Below are positions 1 through 8,530 of a stretch of DNA of 64,000 bases, piece after piece. Location: assembly GCA_963677605.2 (NCBI GenBank), contig CAXXDX010000007.1:558001-622000 (forward strand), read 5' to 3'. This DNA is from JAGLOK01 sp963677605. Lineage in GTDB: Bacteria > Bacillota > Clostridia > Christensenellales > UMGS416. Each line of letters begins with the position of its first letter. Within the stretch, counting starts at the first letter, position 1. The translations under genes were made by a program, and so were the position numbers. A model generated the notes under the pieces. That model ran no database searches and had not been told where the DNA came from. It worked only from the letters and a program-made list of their open reading frames with translations.

Positions 1-43
1 TTTTTATCAAATAGGGGCTTATTTTTTGTCCTATTAGTGATAT

Positions 44-119
44 TGGTGGAGATAAGGGGAATCGAACCCCTGGCCTCGACATTGCGAACGTCGCGCGCTA
101 CCAACTGCGCTATATCCCC
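44..119 (-). tRNA. tRNA-Ala (anticodon CGC)
   Basis: The minus strand folds into a full cloverleaf. The acceptor stem GGGGATA pairs with TATCTCC and includes a G3:U70 wobble pair, the alanine identity element. The D-stem is GCGC/GCGC, the anticodon stem CGACG/TGTCG has loop TTCGCAA (anticodon CGC, codon GCG), and the T-arm is AGGGG-TTCGATT-CCCCT. A73 and the CCA end are encoded. Identity rests on both the anticodon and G3:U70. Confidence 0.97.
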
Positions 120-185
120 AAACAGTATGAAAAATTATATCATAAGTATATTTTTCTGACAATCCGTTATTATGAAAAAATATCC

Positions 186-214
186 TTGACTTTTTTTGAA
201 ATCCATAATAATAT
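186..214 (+). promoter_or_regulatory. Promoter of the tetR operon
   Basis: TTGACT (186-191) and TAATAT (209-214) are separated by 17 bases and lie just upstream of a TetR-family gene. The -10 element overlaps the first arm of an inverted repeat, so a repressor bound there would block RNA polymerase. Confidence 0.6.
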
Positions 215-244
215 AACGGTGTTATAAAAAAAGAACACTGTTAT
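213..244. promoter_or_regulatory. Inverted-repeat operator, probably for the TetR protein
   Basis: Arms ATAACGGTGTT (213-223) and AACACTGTTAT (234-244) are inverted repeats with one mismatch in 11, separated by 10 A-rich bases. The repeat begins at the -10 box and ends 24 bases before the TetR start, the usual place for an autoregulatory operator. Binding by this TetR is inferred from position. Confidence 0.6.
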
Positions 245-268
245 AATTATCGGAAAGTGAAAAGAATA

Positions 269-856
269 ATGAATGAAAAAAAAGAAATTAAGAAAAAGAG
301 AGTTGAAAATTTTTTTATTAATCTCACAAAAGAGATGATATTAAAAAACGGCATAGAAAACGTCTCGGTAAGAAAAGTTGCGGATGAGGCAAGTTATACT
401 GTTGCAACAATCTATAATTACTTCGGAAGCTTTGATACTCTTCTTGAAAGAACACGTAATTCCATAATAGATGATTTAGCCGAATATCTTATGAAGTGTG
501 TGGATGGCATGGGCGATAAAAAGTCAATTAACGGCTTTTATAAAAGTTATATAGATTATTATCTCGATAATCCTCATATATATCAGTTTCTGTTTCAGTA
601 TCACATTAAAAAAGCGAATAAATTTGAAGCGTCTGATTCAGTCGAAAAATTATGGTCGCAGTTTGCAATGCTTTTTGAAGAGTTTAATAAATTGGGATTT
701 GATTTTGGGATGATTAGAAAGATAGCAGATACTATATTGTTTTCGATACATGGCATGCTTACTATACACCTTTCTGATAATTTCGCGCTTTCTAAGGAGC
801 AGATATATGAGGGATTAAACAGTGTAATAAGCATAACAATGAAAGGTGAGAAATAA
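269..856 (+). CDS. TetR/AcrR family transcriptional regulator
   Basis: A 195-residue protein with the TetR plan: a helix-turn-helix in roughly the first 55 residues (conserved run around VRKVADEASYTVATIYNYFGS) followed by an all-helical ligand domain of no recognisable type. ATG 269 is preferred because GGAAAG lies 11 bases upstream; an in-frame GTG at 257 would add four residues. It is the first gene of an operon with a bis-His membrane protein and a flavodoxin/ferredoxin protein, only 5 and 11 bases apart. It probably represses its own promoter through the inverted repeat at 213-244. The ligand is unknown; a redox or quinone-like effector is only suggested by the neighbours. Confidence 0.9.
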   Translation: MNEKKEIKKKRVENFFINLTKEMILKNGIENVSVRKVADEASYTVATIYNYFGSFDTLLERTRNSIIDDLAEYLMKCVDGMGDKKSINGFYKSYIDYYLDNPHIYQFLFQYHIKKANKFEASDSVEKLWSQFAMLFEEFNKLGFDFGMIRKIADTILFSIHGMLTIHLSDNFALSKEQIYEGLNSVISITMKGEK

Positions 857-861
857 ATATT

Positions 862-1251
862 ATGGCAATAATAAGTTCGATTTTAGCAAAGATATCAACG
901 ATAGCATTGGTCTTTGCCACTATACTTTGGATATTCAGGATTATGGTTGAAAAAGGAATGGTTAAAAAAGAAGGCAAATCAAAGAGGTTTTATGAATGGC
1001 TTAAAAAAAGACATCAGGCAATCGGGGAAGTACTAATACTCTCTGCGCTTGTTCACGGGATTGTCTCTTCGGACAAACTATTTTCTTTAAACTGGGGCAC
1101 GATTTGCTGGATAATGTGTATACTTCTTGGCGCAACTGCAGCATTTAAAAATAATAAAAATGAAAAAAACTGGTTTATGCTACATAGAGGTATGAGCATA
1201 GCATCTTTTGTGCTTATGGTCGTACATATTGTTTCTGTTAATTTAAGATAA
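862..1251 (+). CDS. Small membrane protein with two His-x13-His helices, likely haem-binding
   Basis: 129 residues with about four membrane helices (near 11-29, 52-70, 77-95, 108-126). Two helices each carry a His pair with the same spacing: H51/H65 and H108/H122. In ferric-reductase/NOX and related cytochrome b domains, His pairs spaced about 13-14 residues apart on two helices hold two stacked b haems, so this reads as a minimal diheme module lacking FAD/NAD domains. It lies between the TetR gene and a flavodoxin/ferredoxin protein that could supply electrons. No family name is certain; haem binding is inferred from the His geometry. Confidence 0.6.
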   Translation: MAIISSILAKISTIALVFATILWIFRIMVEKGMVKKEGKSKRFYEWLKKRHQAIGEVLILSALVHGIVSSDKLFSLNWGTICWIMCILLGATAAFKNNKNEKNWFMLHRGMSIASFVLMVVHIVSVNLR

Positions 1252-1262
1252 AGGCGGATGGT

Positions 1263-2129
1263 ATGAAGATTTATTATTTCAGCGGTACAGGCAACTCTCT
1301 TTATATTGCAAAACAACTCTCAGAAAAGCTGGGAGCGGAGCTTGTTTGTATATCGGATGCTGTGAAAGCTGATCAAGTATACTTAGATTCTGATGGAGGA
1401 GGGTTTGTTTTCCCTGTTTACTTTGCATCGAATATGGACGGAGTACCGCTTATAATAAAAAGATTTGTAAAGAAGCTCAAAAATATCGAAAACAAATATT
1501 TATTTGCAGTGTGCACTTCAGAGCACACTCCCGGTACGACTATGGGATCGTTTAAAAAGCTAGTTAAAAAACAGGGCGGAAAGCTTTCGACCGGATTTAT
1601 TGTTAATATGTCTGATAAAAGCTTGAAGGATGATCTTCTCAATAAGAGTAAAAAAGTGTCGGGCGTGTCGGATGATATGGAAACTAGCAAATTCAGCGCG
1701 GAAAACAGAATAAGCGCAAAACTGGAGCTTATCATAAAAACTGTAACTGAAAGAAAAACGGTTAAGATAGAAACAAGAAGTGTTTTTATGAGAGCTGTAA
1801 TGTTTCCGCTCAGGCTGCTTATTAAACCTATATTTCTTATGAGATACATAAGTCTATCCGGAAAGGCTTCTTTCAGCTTTAACAAAGTGTTGCCGAAATG
1901 CGATAATTCTTTTATCGCAGGAGAACAGTGCACGGGATGCGGTACTTGCGTAAAAGTGTGCCCGGTAGGAAACATTTTGCTTAGCGAGGGTAAACCCAAA
2001 TGGAACCATAGCTGCGAAAACTGCCTTGCGTGTTATGTGTGGTGTCCTAAAAAAGCAATAGGCGGCGAAATAGTCAAATATAATGAAAACAGACACAATG
2101 AAAATATTAAACTGCAGGATGTAATATAG
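1263..2129 (+). CDS. EFR1-type flavodoxin/2[4Fe-4S] ferredoxin protein
   Basis: 288 residues. The N-terminus YYFSGTGNS is the FMN phosphate-binding loop of a flavodoxin fold, which extends to about residue 150. The C-terminus has two CxxCxxCxxxC clusters, C223/C226/C229/C233 and C251/C254/C257/C261, for two [4Fe-4S] centres. This combination is the clostridial EFR1 family of cytoplasmic electron carriers. AAGGCGG precedes the ATG. It is the last gene of the TetR operon, 11 bases after the bis-His membrane protein, which is its most likely redox partner. Confidence 0.85.
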   Translation: MKIYYFSGTGNSLYIAKQLSEKLGAELVCISDAVKADQVYLDSDGGGFVFPVYFASNMDGVPLIIKRFVKKLKNIENKYLFAVCTSEHTPGTTMGSFKKLVKKQGGKLSTGFIVNMSDKSLKDDLLNKSKKVSGVSDDMETSKFSAENRISAKLELIIKTVTERKTVKIETRSVFMRAVMFPLRLLIKPIFLMRYISLSGKASFSFNKVLPKCDNSFIAGEQCTGCGTCVKVCPVGNILLSEGKPKWNHSCENCLACYVWCPKKAIGGEIVKYNENRHNENIKLQDVI

Positions 2130-2148
2130 TTATAGTCTCATTTTATTC

Positions 2149-2178
2149 TTGACATAAACATATAATGCGTTCTACCAT
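2149..2178 (+). promoter_or_regulatory. Promoter of the SDR gene
   Basis: TTGACA (2149-2154), an 18-base spacer and TACCAT (2173-2178). The predicted start lies about 15 bases before the ATG at 2200, leaving room for the strong AGGAGGG ribosome binding site. Confidence 0.5.
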
Positions 2179-2199
2179 AAATATTATCAGGAGGGTATT

Positions 2200-3219
2200 A
2201 TGAAAGCATTGTTTATTGGCGGAACCGGAACTATTAGCACGGAGATATCTAAAAAACTGTTAAGAGAAGGACACGAGCTTTATCTTATTAACAGAGGAAA
2301 CAGAACTGAAGCTCTTGAAGGATATAATGTAAATTATCTGACTTGCGATATTAATGATGAAAAAAAGGTAGCAGAGCTTATAGCGGAGCACAGCTTTGAT
2401 GTCGTTGCAGACTTTATAGCGTTTGTGCCGGAGCATCTTGAGCGTGACTATAGGTTGTTTAAAGGGAAAACAAAGCAGTTTATTTTTATAAGCTCGGCAT
2501 CAGCTTACCAGAAGCCTCTTTCGGATTTCAGAGTAAATGAAGGTACGCCTCTTTCTAATCCTTATTGGAAGTATTCCAGAGATAAAATTGAATGTGAAGA
2601 TTACCTTATAAAGCTCTACCGCGAAGAAGGCTTTCCTATAACCATTATAAGACCCAGCCATACATACTGCGAGCGCAGGATACCTGTAGGCTTATATGGC
2701 ACAAAAAGCTCATGGGCAGTAGCTAAACGAATGCTGGAGGGAAAACAGGTGATAGTTCATGGTGACGGTACTTCGCTTTGGACGATGACACACTCTCGAG
2801 ATTTTGCTGTTGCGTTTGTCGGGCTTATGGGAAATGTACGTGCAATAGGCGAAGCTTTTGGCATAACATCAGATGAGTCTCTTACGTGGAACCAAATATA
2901 CACTGCCATAGCAAATGCTTTGGGAGTTGAATATAAACCCTATTATGTAGCTTCGTCATTTCTTGATAAAGCTAGCAACAATGATTATTTGAGCCCGCTT
3001 TTAGGGGATAAATCCAATACAGTTGTTTTTGACAATTCAAAGATTAAAAAGCTTGTTCCTGAGTTTTGTGCAAAAACACGTTTTGACCAGGGAGTTAAAG
3101 AAATAGTTGACTACATTTTGAAACATCCGGAGCTTCAGGTGGAAGATCCGGAGTTTGATGATTGGTGTGACAGACTGATTGAAACGCTGGATGAAGCAGC
3201 TGAAAAAATCAGAGGCTAA
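2200..3219 (+). CDS. NAD(P)-dependent epimerase/dehydratase (extended SDR)
   Basis: 339 residues. The N-terminus has the Rossmann motif GGTGTIS, followed by a basic NRGNR segment that may favour NADP. The catalytic pair fits YSRDK (Tyr-x3-Lys), and the mid-protein IRPSHTY is typical of nucleotide-sugar epimerase-like SDRs of the atypical/isoflavone-reductase branch. AGGAGGG lies just upstream of the ATG. The substrate cannot be read from sequence. The stop codon overlaps the convergent YibE/F gene by four bases. Confidence 0.8.
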   Translation: MKALFIGGTGTISTEISKKLLREGHELYLINRGNRTEALEGYNVNYLTCDINDEKKVAELIAEHSFDVVADFIAFVPEHLERDYRLFKGKTKQFIFISSASAYQKPLSDFRVNEGTPLSNPYWKYSRDKIECEDYLIKLYREEGFPITIIRPSHTYCERRIPVGLYGTKSSWAVAKRMLEGKQVIVHGDGTSLWTMTHSRDFAVAFVGLMGNVRAIGEAFGITSDESLTWNQIYTAIANALGVEYKPYYVASSFLDKASNNDYLSPLLGDKSNTVVFDNSKIKKLVPEFCAKTRFDQGVKEIVDYILKHPELQVEDPEFDDWCDRLIETLDEAAEKIRG

Positions 3220-4451
3220 GCATCATTTTCTTCCTTATCGGAAGTTTCCTTTACAGGTGATTCTTCATTTGAAGAATCATCTGTTTTTGTTTCTGACACA
3301 AGAACCGCTTTGTTTTTGTGGTGAAAAAGCGCCGTCATTATTGCAGTTGCAGGAACTACGAAAATGAGCCCGATGCTGCCTGCTATCGCACGTAAAAATT
3401 CTCCGCTGAAAAGTTCCCAGCTTAGCGTGTAGCCAAGCTTTGAAGAGTTTATCGATAATAGAATTATTATCGGCAGCGCGCTTCCTGCGTATGCAAGGAT
3501 AAGCGTGTTTGACATAGTGCCCATCATATCCGCGCCTATTTTCATTCCGGATTTTATAATCTGTTTTCTTGAAAGAGTGTCTTTTGCATGTTCGATTACT
3601 TCCTCGAGAGATGATGCTATAGACACTGCCACATCCATCGATGCGCCAAGAGAGCCGATTAATACTGCGGCAAACATAATGCCGTTTAGGTTTAACCCCT
3701 GAGTTACAGAAAGCATAACGGAGTGTTCGTCCGAGAATCCGGACATGTTCATTGTGCTTTGCATAATGTATGCCAATAATCCCGCGACCGCGATACCGAG
3801 CATACATCCAAGCAGAGCGGATACGGCTTTTCTGTTTAAGCCGCATACTATTGTAAGTGTAATAACGGTTATTAATATGCTGATAAGTACTGCAAATAGG
3901 GCAGGGCTGTAGCCGTTTTTAATTGCTGGAATAAGAATAAAAAACACTGCAAGACAAGTAAGTATTAAAGCAATCAAAGCCCTTACACCTTTAAATCCGC
4001 TGAATATTATAAGCGCTGCCGCAAAAAGAGCAAAGTACCACAGCATTTGGTTTGTTCTCGCAAATTCAATAAAGTCGCCTATTGGATTATCATCTTCATA
4101 AGAAGGAAGAATATAAACTAAATCATTTTTTGATATAGGATTTACTTTATAGGCTTGAGAATCTATAGTCTGTCTGCTGTTTACAATCTGGCCTTTCATG
4201 TCGGGTTCAAGTATTACCGCGGTAAATGTTATTGTACGGATTGTTGTTTCTACGCCATAATAGTCTTCGCTTTCTGTTTCATCATCTGTGATTATTAAAA
4301 CCTTGGCTTTAATAGGCTTAACTTCATCAACATAATTTTGGAAAGCTTCTTTGTCCAGAACACCTGCTGTAATTTCAGAGGTGCATGAAGATAACATTGA
4401 TATGAAAATAGCCAGAAATACTATAATTAGTTTTATTTTGTTTTTTTGCAT
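3216..4451 (-). CDS. YibE/F family membrane protein
   Basis: 411 residues. The N-terminal hydrophobic segment ends in SMLSSC, a possible lipobox or signal anchor. An extracellular region of about 100 residues follows, then about eight membrane helices with the polar GSLGASMDVAVSIASS and KSGMKIGADMMGTMSNTLILAYAGSALP segments typical of YibE/F proteins. The C-terminal tail is charged and Glu-rich. Function is not established for the family; a transport role is often assumed. It stands alone, convergent with the SDR gene. Confidence 0.85.
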   Translation of the reverse strand: MQKNKIKLIIVFLAIFISMLSSCTSEITAGVLDKEAFQNYVDEVKPIKAKVLIITDDETESEDYYGVETTIRTITFTAVILEPDMKGQIVNSRQTIDSQAYKVNPISKNDLVYILPSYEDDNPIGDFIEFARTNQMLWYFALFAAALIIFSGFKGVRALIALILTCLAVFFILIPAIKNGYSPALFAVLISILITVITLTIVCGLNRKAVSALLGCMLGIAVAGLLAYIMQSTMNMSGFSDEHSVMLSVTQGLNLNGIMFAAVLIGSLGASMDVAVSIASSLEEVIEHAKDTLSRKQIIKSGMKIGADMMGTMSNTLILAYAGSALPIIILLSINSSKLGYTLSWELFSGEFLRAIAGSIGLIFVVPATAIMTALFHHKNKAVLVSETKTDDSSNEESPVKETSDKEENDA

Positions 4452-4456
4452 TATTT

Positions 4457-4503
4457 AAGGCCTGTGTCCTTTTTGTATTACAATACAATAAAACACAAGC
4501 CTT
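4457..4503. repeat. Long imperfect hairpin upstream of yibE
   Basis: AAGGCCTGTGT (4457-4467) pairs with ACACAAGCCTT (4493-4503) with one mismatch, and an inner TGTATT/AATACA (4474-4479, 4482-4487) extends the fold. No clear T-run follows on either strand. It sits between the stop of the minus-strand gene at 4532 and the YibE/F start at 4451, so it may be a weak terminator or may mask the poor YibE/F ribosome binding site. Confidence 0.5.
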
Positions 4504-4531
4504 TGTAAAACCATAAATTGTTTGTTTACAT

Positions 4532-5575
4532 TTACTTTGCCAAATCTATCTGATGAACTGTTCCGACATTGCCGCTGTCTGCAAGATAGATGCTGGATGC
4601 TCTCATTCTTCCAAGCAGGTTGTTGTCGGCATCTTTGTAGCTGTAGTCCGTATCGATGTTTCCCAGGTATATAGCTCCGACGTCTTTCTGCCCCAGCGCA
4701 AACAGCTGGTCGTTTCCGTTCTCATCTTTTGTCCATATACGCAGCTTGTCATAGATTGCATCATTTTCATCTATCCAGCCGTTTTCATCAAAGTCGTACG
4801 CTGCAAGCTCGGAAAATCCGTCCTGAGTGTTTGGGCCGAAAAGCTCTGTGCCGTTGTTTATAACACCGTCACCGTTTAGGTCAAGAGCAAGCAAGCCGCT
4901 TCCCTGTGAAACGAATGAGATTTCATCATCTTTGCCGTCTGAATCTATATCAAACACATATTTTTCCTGAGTGAGTGATGCGGCAGGACCGTCAAAGTTT
5001 ATTACAATGGGATCTGTAAGCGCGTCTCCGGCTTTTATCTGAAGGTTGTTTTCCTCAACAAACATGCGGCTTAAATTAAGCTCTAAATCGAGTTTTATCT
5101 GCTGTCCGTCTTCAGTGTTTACCACGCCTTTTGCAGAAAAGGACATGGACTCTTGTTCGGTGTACATTTCATGATAGCTGTATTCAAAACCCCAGCCTAC
5201 GCGTCCGTTGCTGATGTCTATGTTTCCGGGTGCGCTAATCTGCTTTGTATCAAGCTTTCTAACAACTGCTTTTTCAAAGTACATGAATTTCATTTTTTTG
5301 CCGGTGACTTTCTCCATGAAAGCCTCAAGCAGAATCAATTTATTTTTATCCTGCTCGCTCATTTCAAAAAGAACTTCTTCATTGTCGCTTTTTTTGCATG
5401 GTGCGAGGTCTTTGCATGCGTTTAAAGCATCTTTGGATATTTCCACGATGTCATTAATTTCGCCTTCTGCGTTTGGAACTTCTGATTTCCAGTAGTTCAT
5501 TGTTTCGCTTCTTTGAAGGCTTTGTGCAGCATAACTTTCACTTTTAAGCATAATATCGCTGTTTGCGATTTTCAC
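4532..5575 (-). CDS. Protein with Ca-binding/VCBS-like repeats (clostridial family)
   Basis: About 347 residues. The start is probably the GTG at 5575, with AAGGAAG 8 bases upstream (another GTG at 5584 would add three residues). The N-terminal half is uncharacterised. The C-terminal half has Asp-rich loops, DIDSDGKDD, DLNGDGVINNGTELFG and DFDENGWIDENDAIYDKLRIW, a module common in Clostridia and in RTX-like proteins and expected to bind calcium like EF-hand/dockerin loops. There is no signal peptide or membrane segment, odd for a module usually linked to secreted proteins. Single gene; function unknown. Confidence 0.7.
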   Translation of the reverse strand: MKIANSDIMLKSESYAAQSLQRSETMNYWKSEVPNAEGEINDIVEISKDALNACKDLAPCKKSDNEEVLFEMSEQDKNKLILLEAFMEKVTGKKMKFMYFEKAVVRKLDTKQISAPGNIDISNGRVGWGFEYSYHEMYTEQESMSFSAKGVVNTEDGQQIKLDLELNLSRMFVEENNLQIKAGDALTDPIVINFDGPAASLTQEKYVFDIDSDGKDDEISFVSQGSGLLALDLNGDGVINNGTELFGPNTQDGFSELAAYDFDENGWIDENDAIYDKLRIWTKDENGNDQLFALGQKDVGAIYLGNIDTDYSYKDADNNLLGRMRASSIYLADSGNVGTVHQIDLAK

Positions 5576-5694
5576 GAAGATCACTTCCTTAAATATACTT
5601 CAATAATATTAATCGTTATTTTATGATAAAAACTTAACATCTAAAGTAAAATTTATTAAATGACATACAATTCTTTTATTAGATACTTTCGTTA

Positions 5695-5703
5695 TGCTAT
5701 AAT
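5695..5703 (+). promoter_or_regulatory. Extended -10 promoter of asnS
   Basis: TGCTATAAT is a perfect extended -10 element, 40 bases before the AsnRS start. The -35 region (TTTATT) is poor, as expected for an extended -10 promoter. Confidence 0.55.
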
Positions 5704-5742
5704 CAAATGCATAGATATAAGAAGGTAAAACCGGAGGAATTT

Positions 5743-7122
5743 ATGGACAAACTTATAAAGATAAAAGCACTGAGAAAAGATGCTCAGAGTATGAGCGGAA
5801 AGACTGTAAAAGCAGGCGGATGGATCAGAACCATACGTGATTCCAAAAACTTTGCGTTTATGGAAATTGCAGACGGATCGTGCTTTGGAACGATGCAGAT
5901 AGTTCTCGACAGAGAGGATTTCGACAAATACGACGAGGTTGTAAAGTATACAATCGGCAGTGCTGTTATTGTTGAAGGAGATGTAGTACTGACTCCTGAA
6001 AACAAACAGCCTTTTGAGATAAAAGCAAAAGATGTGGTTCTTGAAGGATTGAGCGACCATGATTATCCGCTTCAAAAGAAAAGACACGGTGTTGAGTTTT
6101 TGCGCACCATAGCTCACTTGCGTCCGCGGACCAATTTATATTCGGCGGCTTTCAGAGTTCGCTCGCTTGCTGCATTTGCGATACACCAGTTTTTTAATGA
6201 AAAAGGTTTTGTTTATGTACATACACCGATTATAACGGCAAGCGACTGCGAAGGCGCGGGAGAAATGTTTAAAGTTACAACCCTAGATAAAATTGACGGG
6301 GACACCGATTTCGGCGAGGATTTCTTTGGAAAAGCCGCAAATCTTACTGTTAGCGGACAGCTTAACGTTGAAACACATTGTCTTGCGTTTTCGGATGTTT
6401 ATACTTTCGGGCCGACGTTCAGGGCCGAAAACTCGAACACCCAGCGTCACGCTGCAGAGTTTTGGATGATTGAGCCGGAAATTGCTTTTGCCAATATATA
6501 TGACGATATGGACTTAGCGGAAGAGATGATGAAATACATCATAAACTATGTGATGGAAAATGCGCCTGAGGAGATGGAGTTTTTCAACCGCTTTGTGGAT
6601 AAAGGATTGATTGAACGCCTCAAGGGAATCGTTGAAAACGATTTTGAGAGAATTACATACACTAAAGCGATAGAAGTTTTAAAAAGCAGCGATAAACAGT
6701 TCCAGTACCCTGTGGAATGGGGACATGACCTGCAGACTGAGCATGAGCGTTATCTGACAGAGGAAGTTTACAAAAAGCCTGTGTTTGTTGTGGATTATCC
6801 GAAAGAAATAAAAGCATTTTATATGAGACTTAATGATGACAATAAAACTGTTGCAGCTATGGATTTATTGGTTCCGGGAGTCGGAGAAATCATTGGAGGT
6901 TCGCAAAGAGAAGAGCGCCTAGATGTGCTTAAAGCCAGAATGGCTGAGGCGGGGCTTGATGAAGAGTCATACTGGTGGTATCTTGATTTAAGACGCTATG
7001 GAACTGTCCGCCACGCCGGATACGGCCTTGGATTTGAGCGCGCTGTAATGTACCTTACGGGAATAAGCAATATCCGTGACGTTATTTCTTTCCCGAGAAC
7101 GGTTAATAACGCAGAGTTTTAG
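5743..7122 (+). CDS. asnS: Asparagine--tRNA ligase
   Basis: 459 residues from ATG 5743, chosen because GGAGGAATTT lies directly upstream; an in-frame ATG at 5707 lacks this. It charges tRNA-Asn with asparagine in the cytoplasm. An N-terminal OB-fold anticodon-binding domain (VKAGGWIRTIRDSKNFAFMEI, about 15-110) is followed by the class II catalytic core: motif 2 around TFGPTFRAENSNTQRHAAEFWMIEPE and motif 3 in GYGLGFERAVMYLTG. The C-terminus FPRTVNNAEF matches the AsnRS ending. It is monocistronic, with its own promoter and terminator. Confidence 0.97.
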   Translation: MDKLIKIKALRKDAQSMSGKTVKAGGWIRTIRDSKNFAFMEIADGSCFGTMQIVLDREDFDKYDEVVKYTIGSAVIVEGDVVLTPENKQPFEIKAKDVVLEGLSDHDYPLQKKRHGVEFLRTIAHLRPRTNLYSAAFRVRSLAAFAIHQFFNEKGFVYVHTPIITASDCEGAGEMFKVTTLDKIDGDTDFGEDFFGKAANLTVSGQLNVETHCLAFSDVYTFGPTFRAENSNTQRHAAEFWMIEPEIAFANIYDDMDLAEEMMKYIINYVMENAPEEMEFFNRFVDKGLIERLKGIVENDFERITYTKAIEVLKSSDKQFQYPVEWGHDLQTEHERYLTEEVYKKPVFVVDYPKEIKAFYMRLNDDNKTVAAMDLLVPGVGEIIGGSQREERLDVLKARMAEAGLDEESYWWYLDLRRYGTVRHAGYGLGFERAVMYLTGISNIRDVISFPRTVNNAEF

Positions 7123-7152
7123 GTAGCGGTTATTATTGCTAATAATGAGATT

Positions 7153-7182
7153 AAAACTCCCGGAGTATTCCGGGAGTTTTTC
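7153..7182. terminator. Intrinsic terminator after asnS
   Basis: An 11-bp stem, AAAACTCCCGG (7153-7163) with CCGGGAGTTTT (7170-7180), and a 6-base loop followed by T residues. It lies 30 bases after the asnS stop and may also serve the convergent gene. Confidence 0.9.
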
Positions 7183-7202
7183 CGTATTCAAGTCATTTGT
7201 TT

Positions 7203-7673
7203 TTACTTATGTGAGTATAAGCCTGAAAGGGTGCCCTTTTGCAGTATATGTCCATCCATAGCTTTTTCCAGTTTCCTTTTATTTGCTCCGGCATTAAGGG
7301 CAAGCATTGTGTCAAGAGCATAAATATAAAATGTATATGTATGTGTTCCCCAAGGAGGTTTCGGTCCCATATAACCCACTTTTCGCATTATGTTTCTGCC
7401 CTGTAGGGCATTGTCTAGATGGAGAAGCTCAAGTGTTTTTGGTATATTTTCCTGCAGTTGTTTATGAGGTGGGATATTCCATATCACCCAGTGGTTTATG
7501 GAGCCTATAGGAGAGTTTATATCCTGCATTATGATAGCGATGGATTTTACTTTGTCGCTTAAGTTTTCAAACTGCAGAGGAGGGGAGATTTCAACATCTT
7601 CTCCTGAATATTTTTTTGGAATATGTTCTCCTTGTTTGAATGCGGGGCTTGTTACAATGAGGTTTTGTTCCAT
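7203..7673 (-). CDS. YbhB/YbcL family Raf kinase inhibitor-like protein (PEBP)
   Basis: 156 residues covering a whole bacterial PEBP domain: the early SPAFKQGEHIPKKYSGEDVEISPPL segment, AIIMQDINSPIGSINHWVIWNIPP, and the late PPWGTHTYTFYIYALD. These proteins bind small anionic ligands; their bacterial role is unclear. AGGAG precedes the ATG. It is the second gene of a two-gene minus-strand operon, 19 bases after the PHP phosphatase. Confidence 0.92.
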   Translation of the reverse strand: MEQNLIVTSPAFKQGEHIPKKYSGEDVEISPPLQFENLSDKVKSIAIIMQDINSPIGSINHWVIWNIPPHKQLQENIPKTLELLHLDNALQGRNIMRKVGYMGPKPPWGTHTYTFYIYALDTMLALNAGANKRKLEKAMDGHILQKGTLSGLYSHK

Positions 7674-7692
7674 AACGAACTCCTATTACTCA

Positions 7693-8502
7693 TTAAATTC
7701 TGATTTCGGTTCTTTTTCCTTCGGGATATACAGTTATAAATTTAAAACCTGCTTCTTTGGCTACAGCCAGCGCATCTTCTATTCCGCTTCCCACAGTTTC
7801 TTTCGTGTGTGCGTCAGAGCCTATTGTTAAAATTTCACCGCCGAGATCTTTGTAGCGCTTAACTATTTCAAAATGTGGAAGCAGCTGTTTGACACTTTTA
7901 AGCAAACCCGATGTGTTGATTTCAATGCCCAGCCCTAAAGAAATTATCTGTTTTATAATGTCATCGATATAGTTTTTATATTCACCATAATGTGCTGTGG
8001 CATCTTCGAAAGGTACGTTGGGGCTTTTTGACACATAAGTCAGGTGTCCTATTACGTTTGCGTACTCGGATAGCGGTTTTATTGCCTCCAGCAGTTTTCC
8101 AAAGTAATAATCATATGCCTGTTTTTTTGTTTTGCCATTGAAAAATCTCTCCTCGTATGGATCGACTCCTTTTATAAAATGCAAAGAGCCTATTACGAAC
8201 TCAGGCTTTATTCCGTTTATTGCACTTATAATATCCTTTTGTCCGGACGGAGTATATCCTGCTTCCACACCCAAGGAAATATTAAGCTCTGGATACTTTT
8301 CGCGCATTTCATTAACTGCGCTCAAATATCCTTCGCTGCCTTGCGTCTGTATCTCCCAATTTTCAGTAAAACTTTCGTCATAGTCCAGATGGTCGGTAAT
8401 TGCGATATATTTTAAGCCGTTCTTTACTGCGGAAAGGCAGATATTGCTTATATTTTCATTGCAGTCTTTCGAAAAAGATGTGTGAAGATGATAATCTATC
8501 AT
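7693..8502 (-). CDS. PHP-domain histidinol-phosphatase family protein
   Basis: 269 residues. The N-terminal DYHLHTSFSKD and IAITDHLDY are the first two metal-binding motifs of a PHP domain; VIGSLHFIKG, VIGHLTY and TIGSDAHTKETVG supply the remaining His/Asp ligands. Size and layout fit the HisK/HisJ phosphatase that hydrolyses L-histidinol phosphate. No other his genes are nearby, so a different phosphoester substrate is possible. First gene of an operon with the PEBP protein. Confidence 0.82.
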   Translation of the reverse strand: MIDYHLHTSFSKDCNENISNICLSAVKNGLKYIAITDHLDYDESFTENWEIQTQGSEGYLSAVNEMREKYPELNISLGVEAGYTPSGQKDIISAINGIKPEFVIGSLHFIKGVDPYEERFFNGKTKKQAYDYYFGKLLEAIKPLSEYANVIGHLTYVSKSPNVPFEDATAHYGEYKNYIDDIIKQIISLGLGIEINTSGLLKSVKQLLPHFEIVKRYKDLGGEILTIGSDAHTKETVGSGIEDALAVAKEAGFKFITVYPEGKRTEIRI

Positions 8503-8530
8503 ATTTTTCTCCGATGAATTTATTAAAGTG

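Noticed and set aside
1418..1999. A 193-codon minus-strand frame inside the flavodoxin/ferredoxin gene.
   Set aside because: Antisense to a well-supported gene with clear Fe-S motifs; no start signal.
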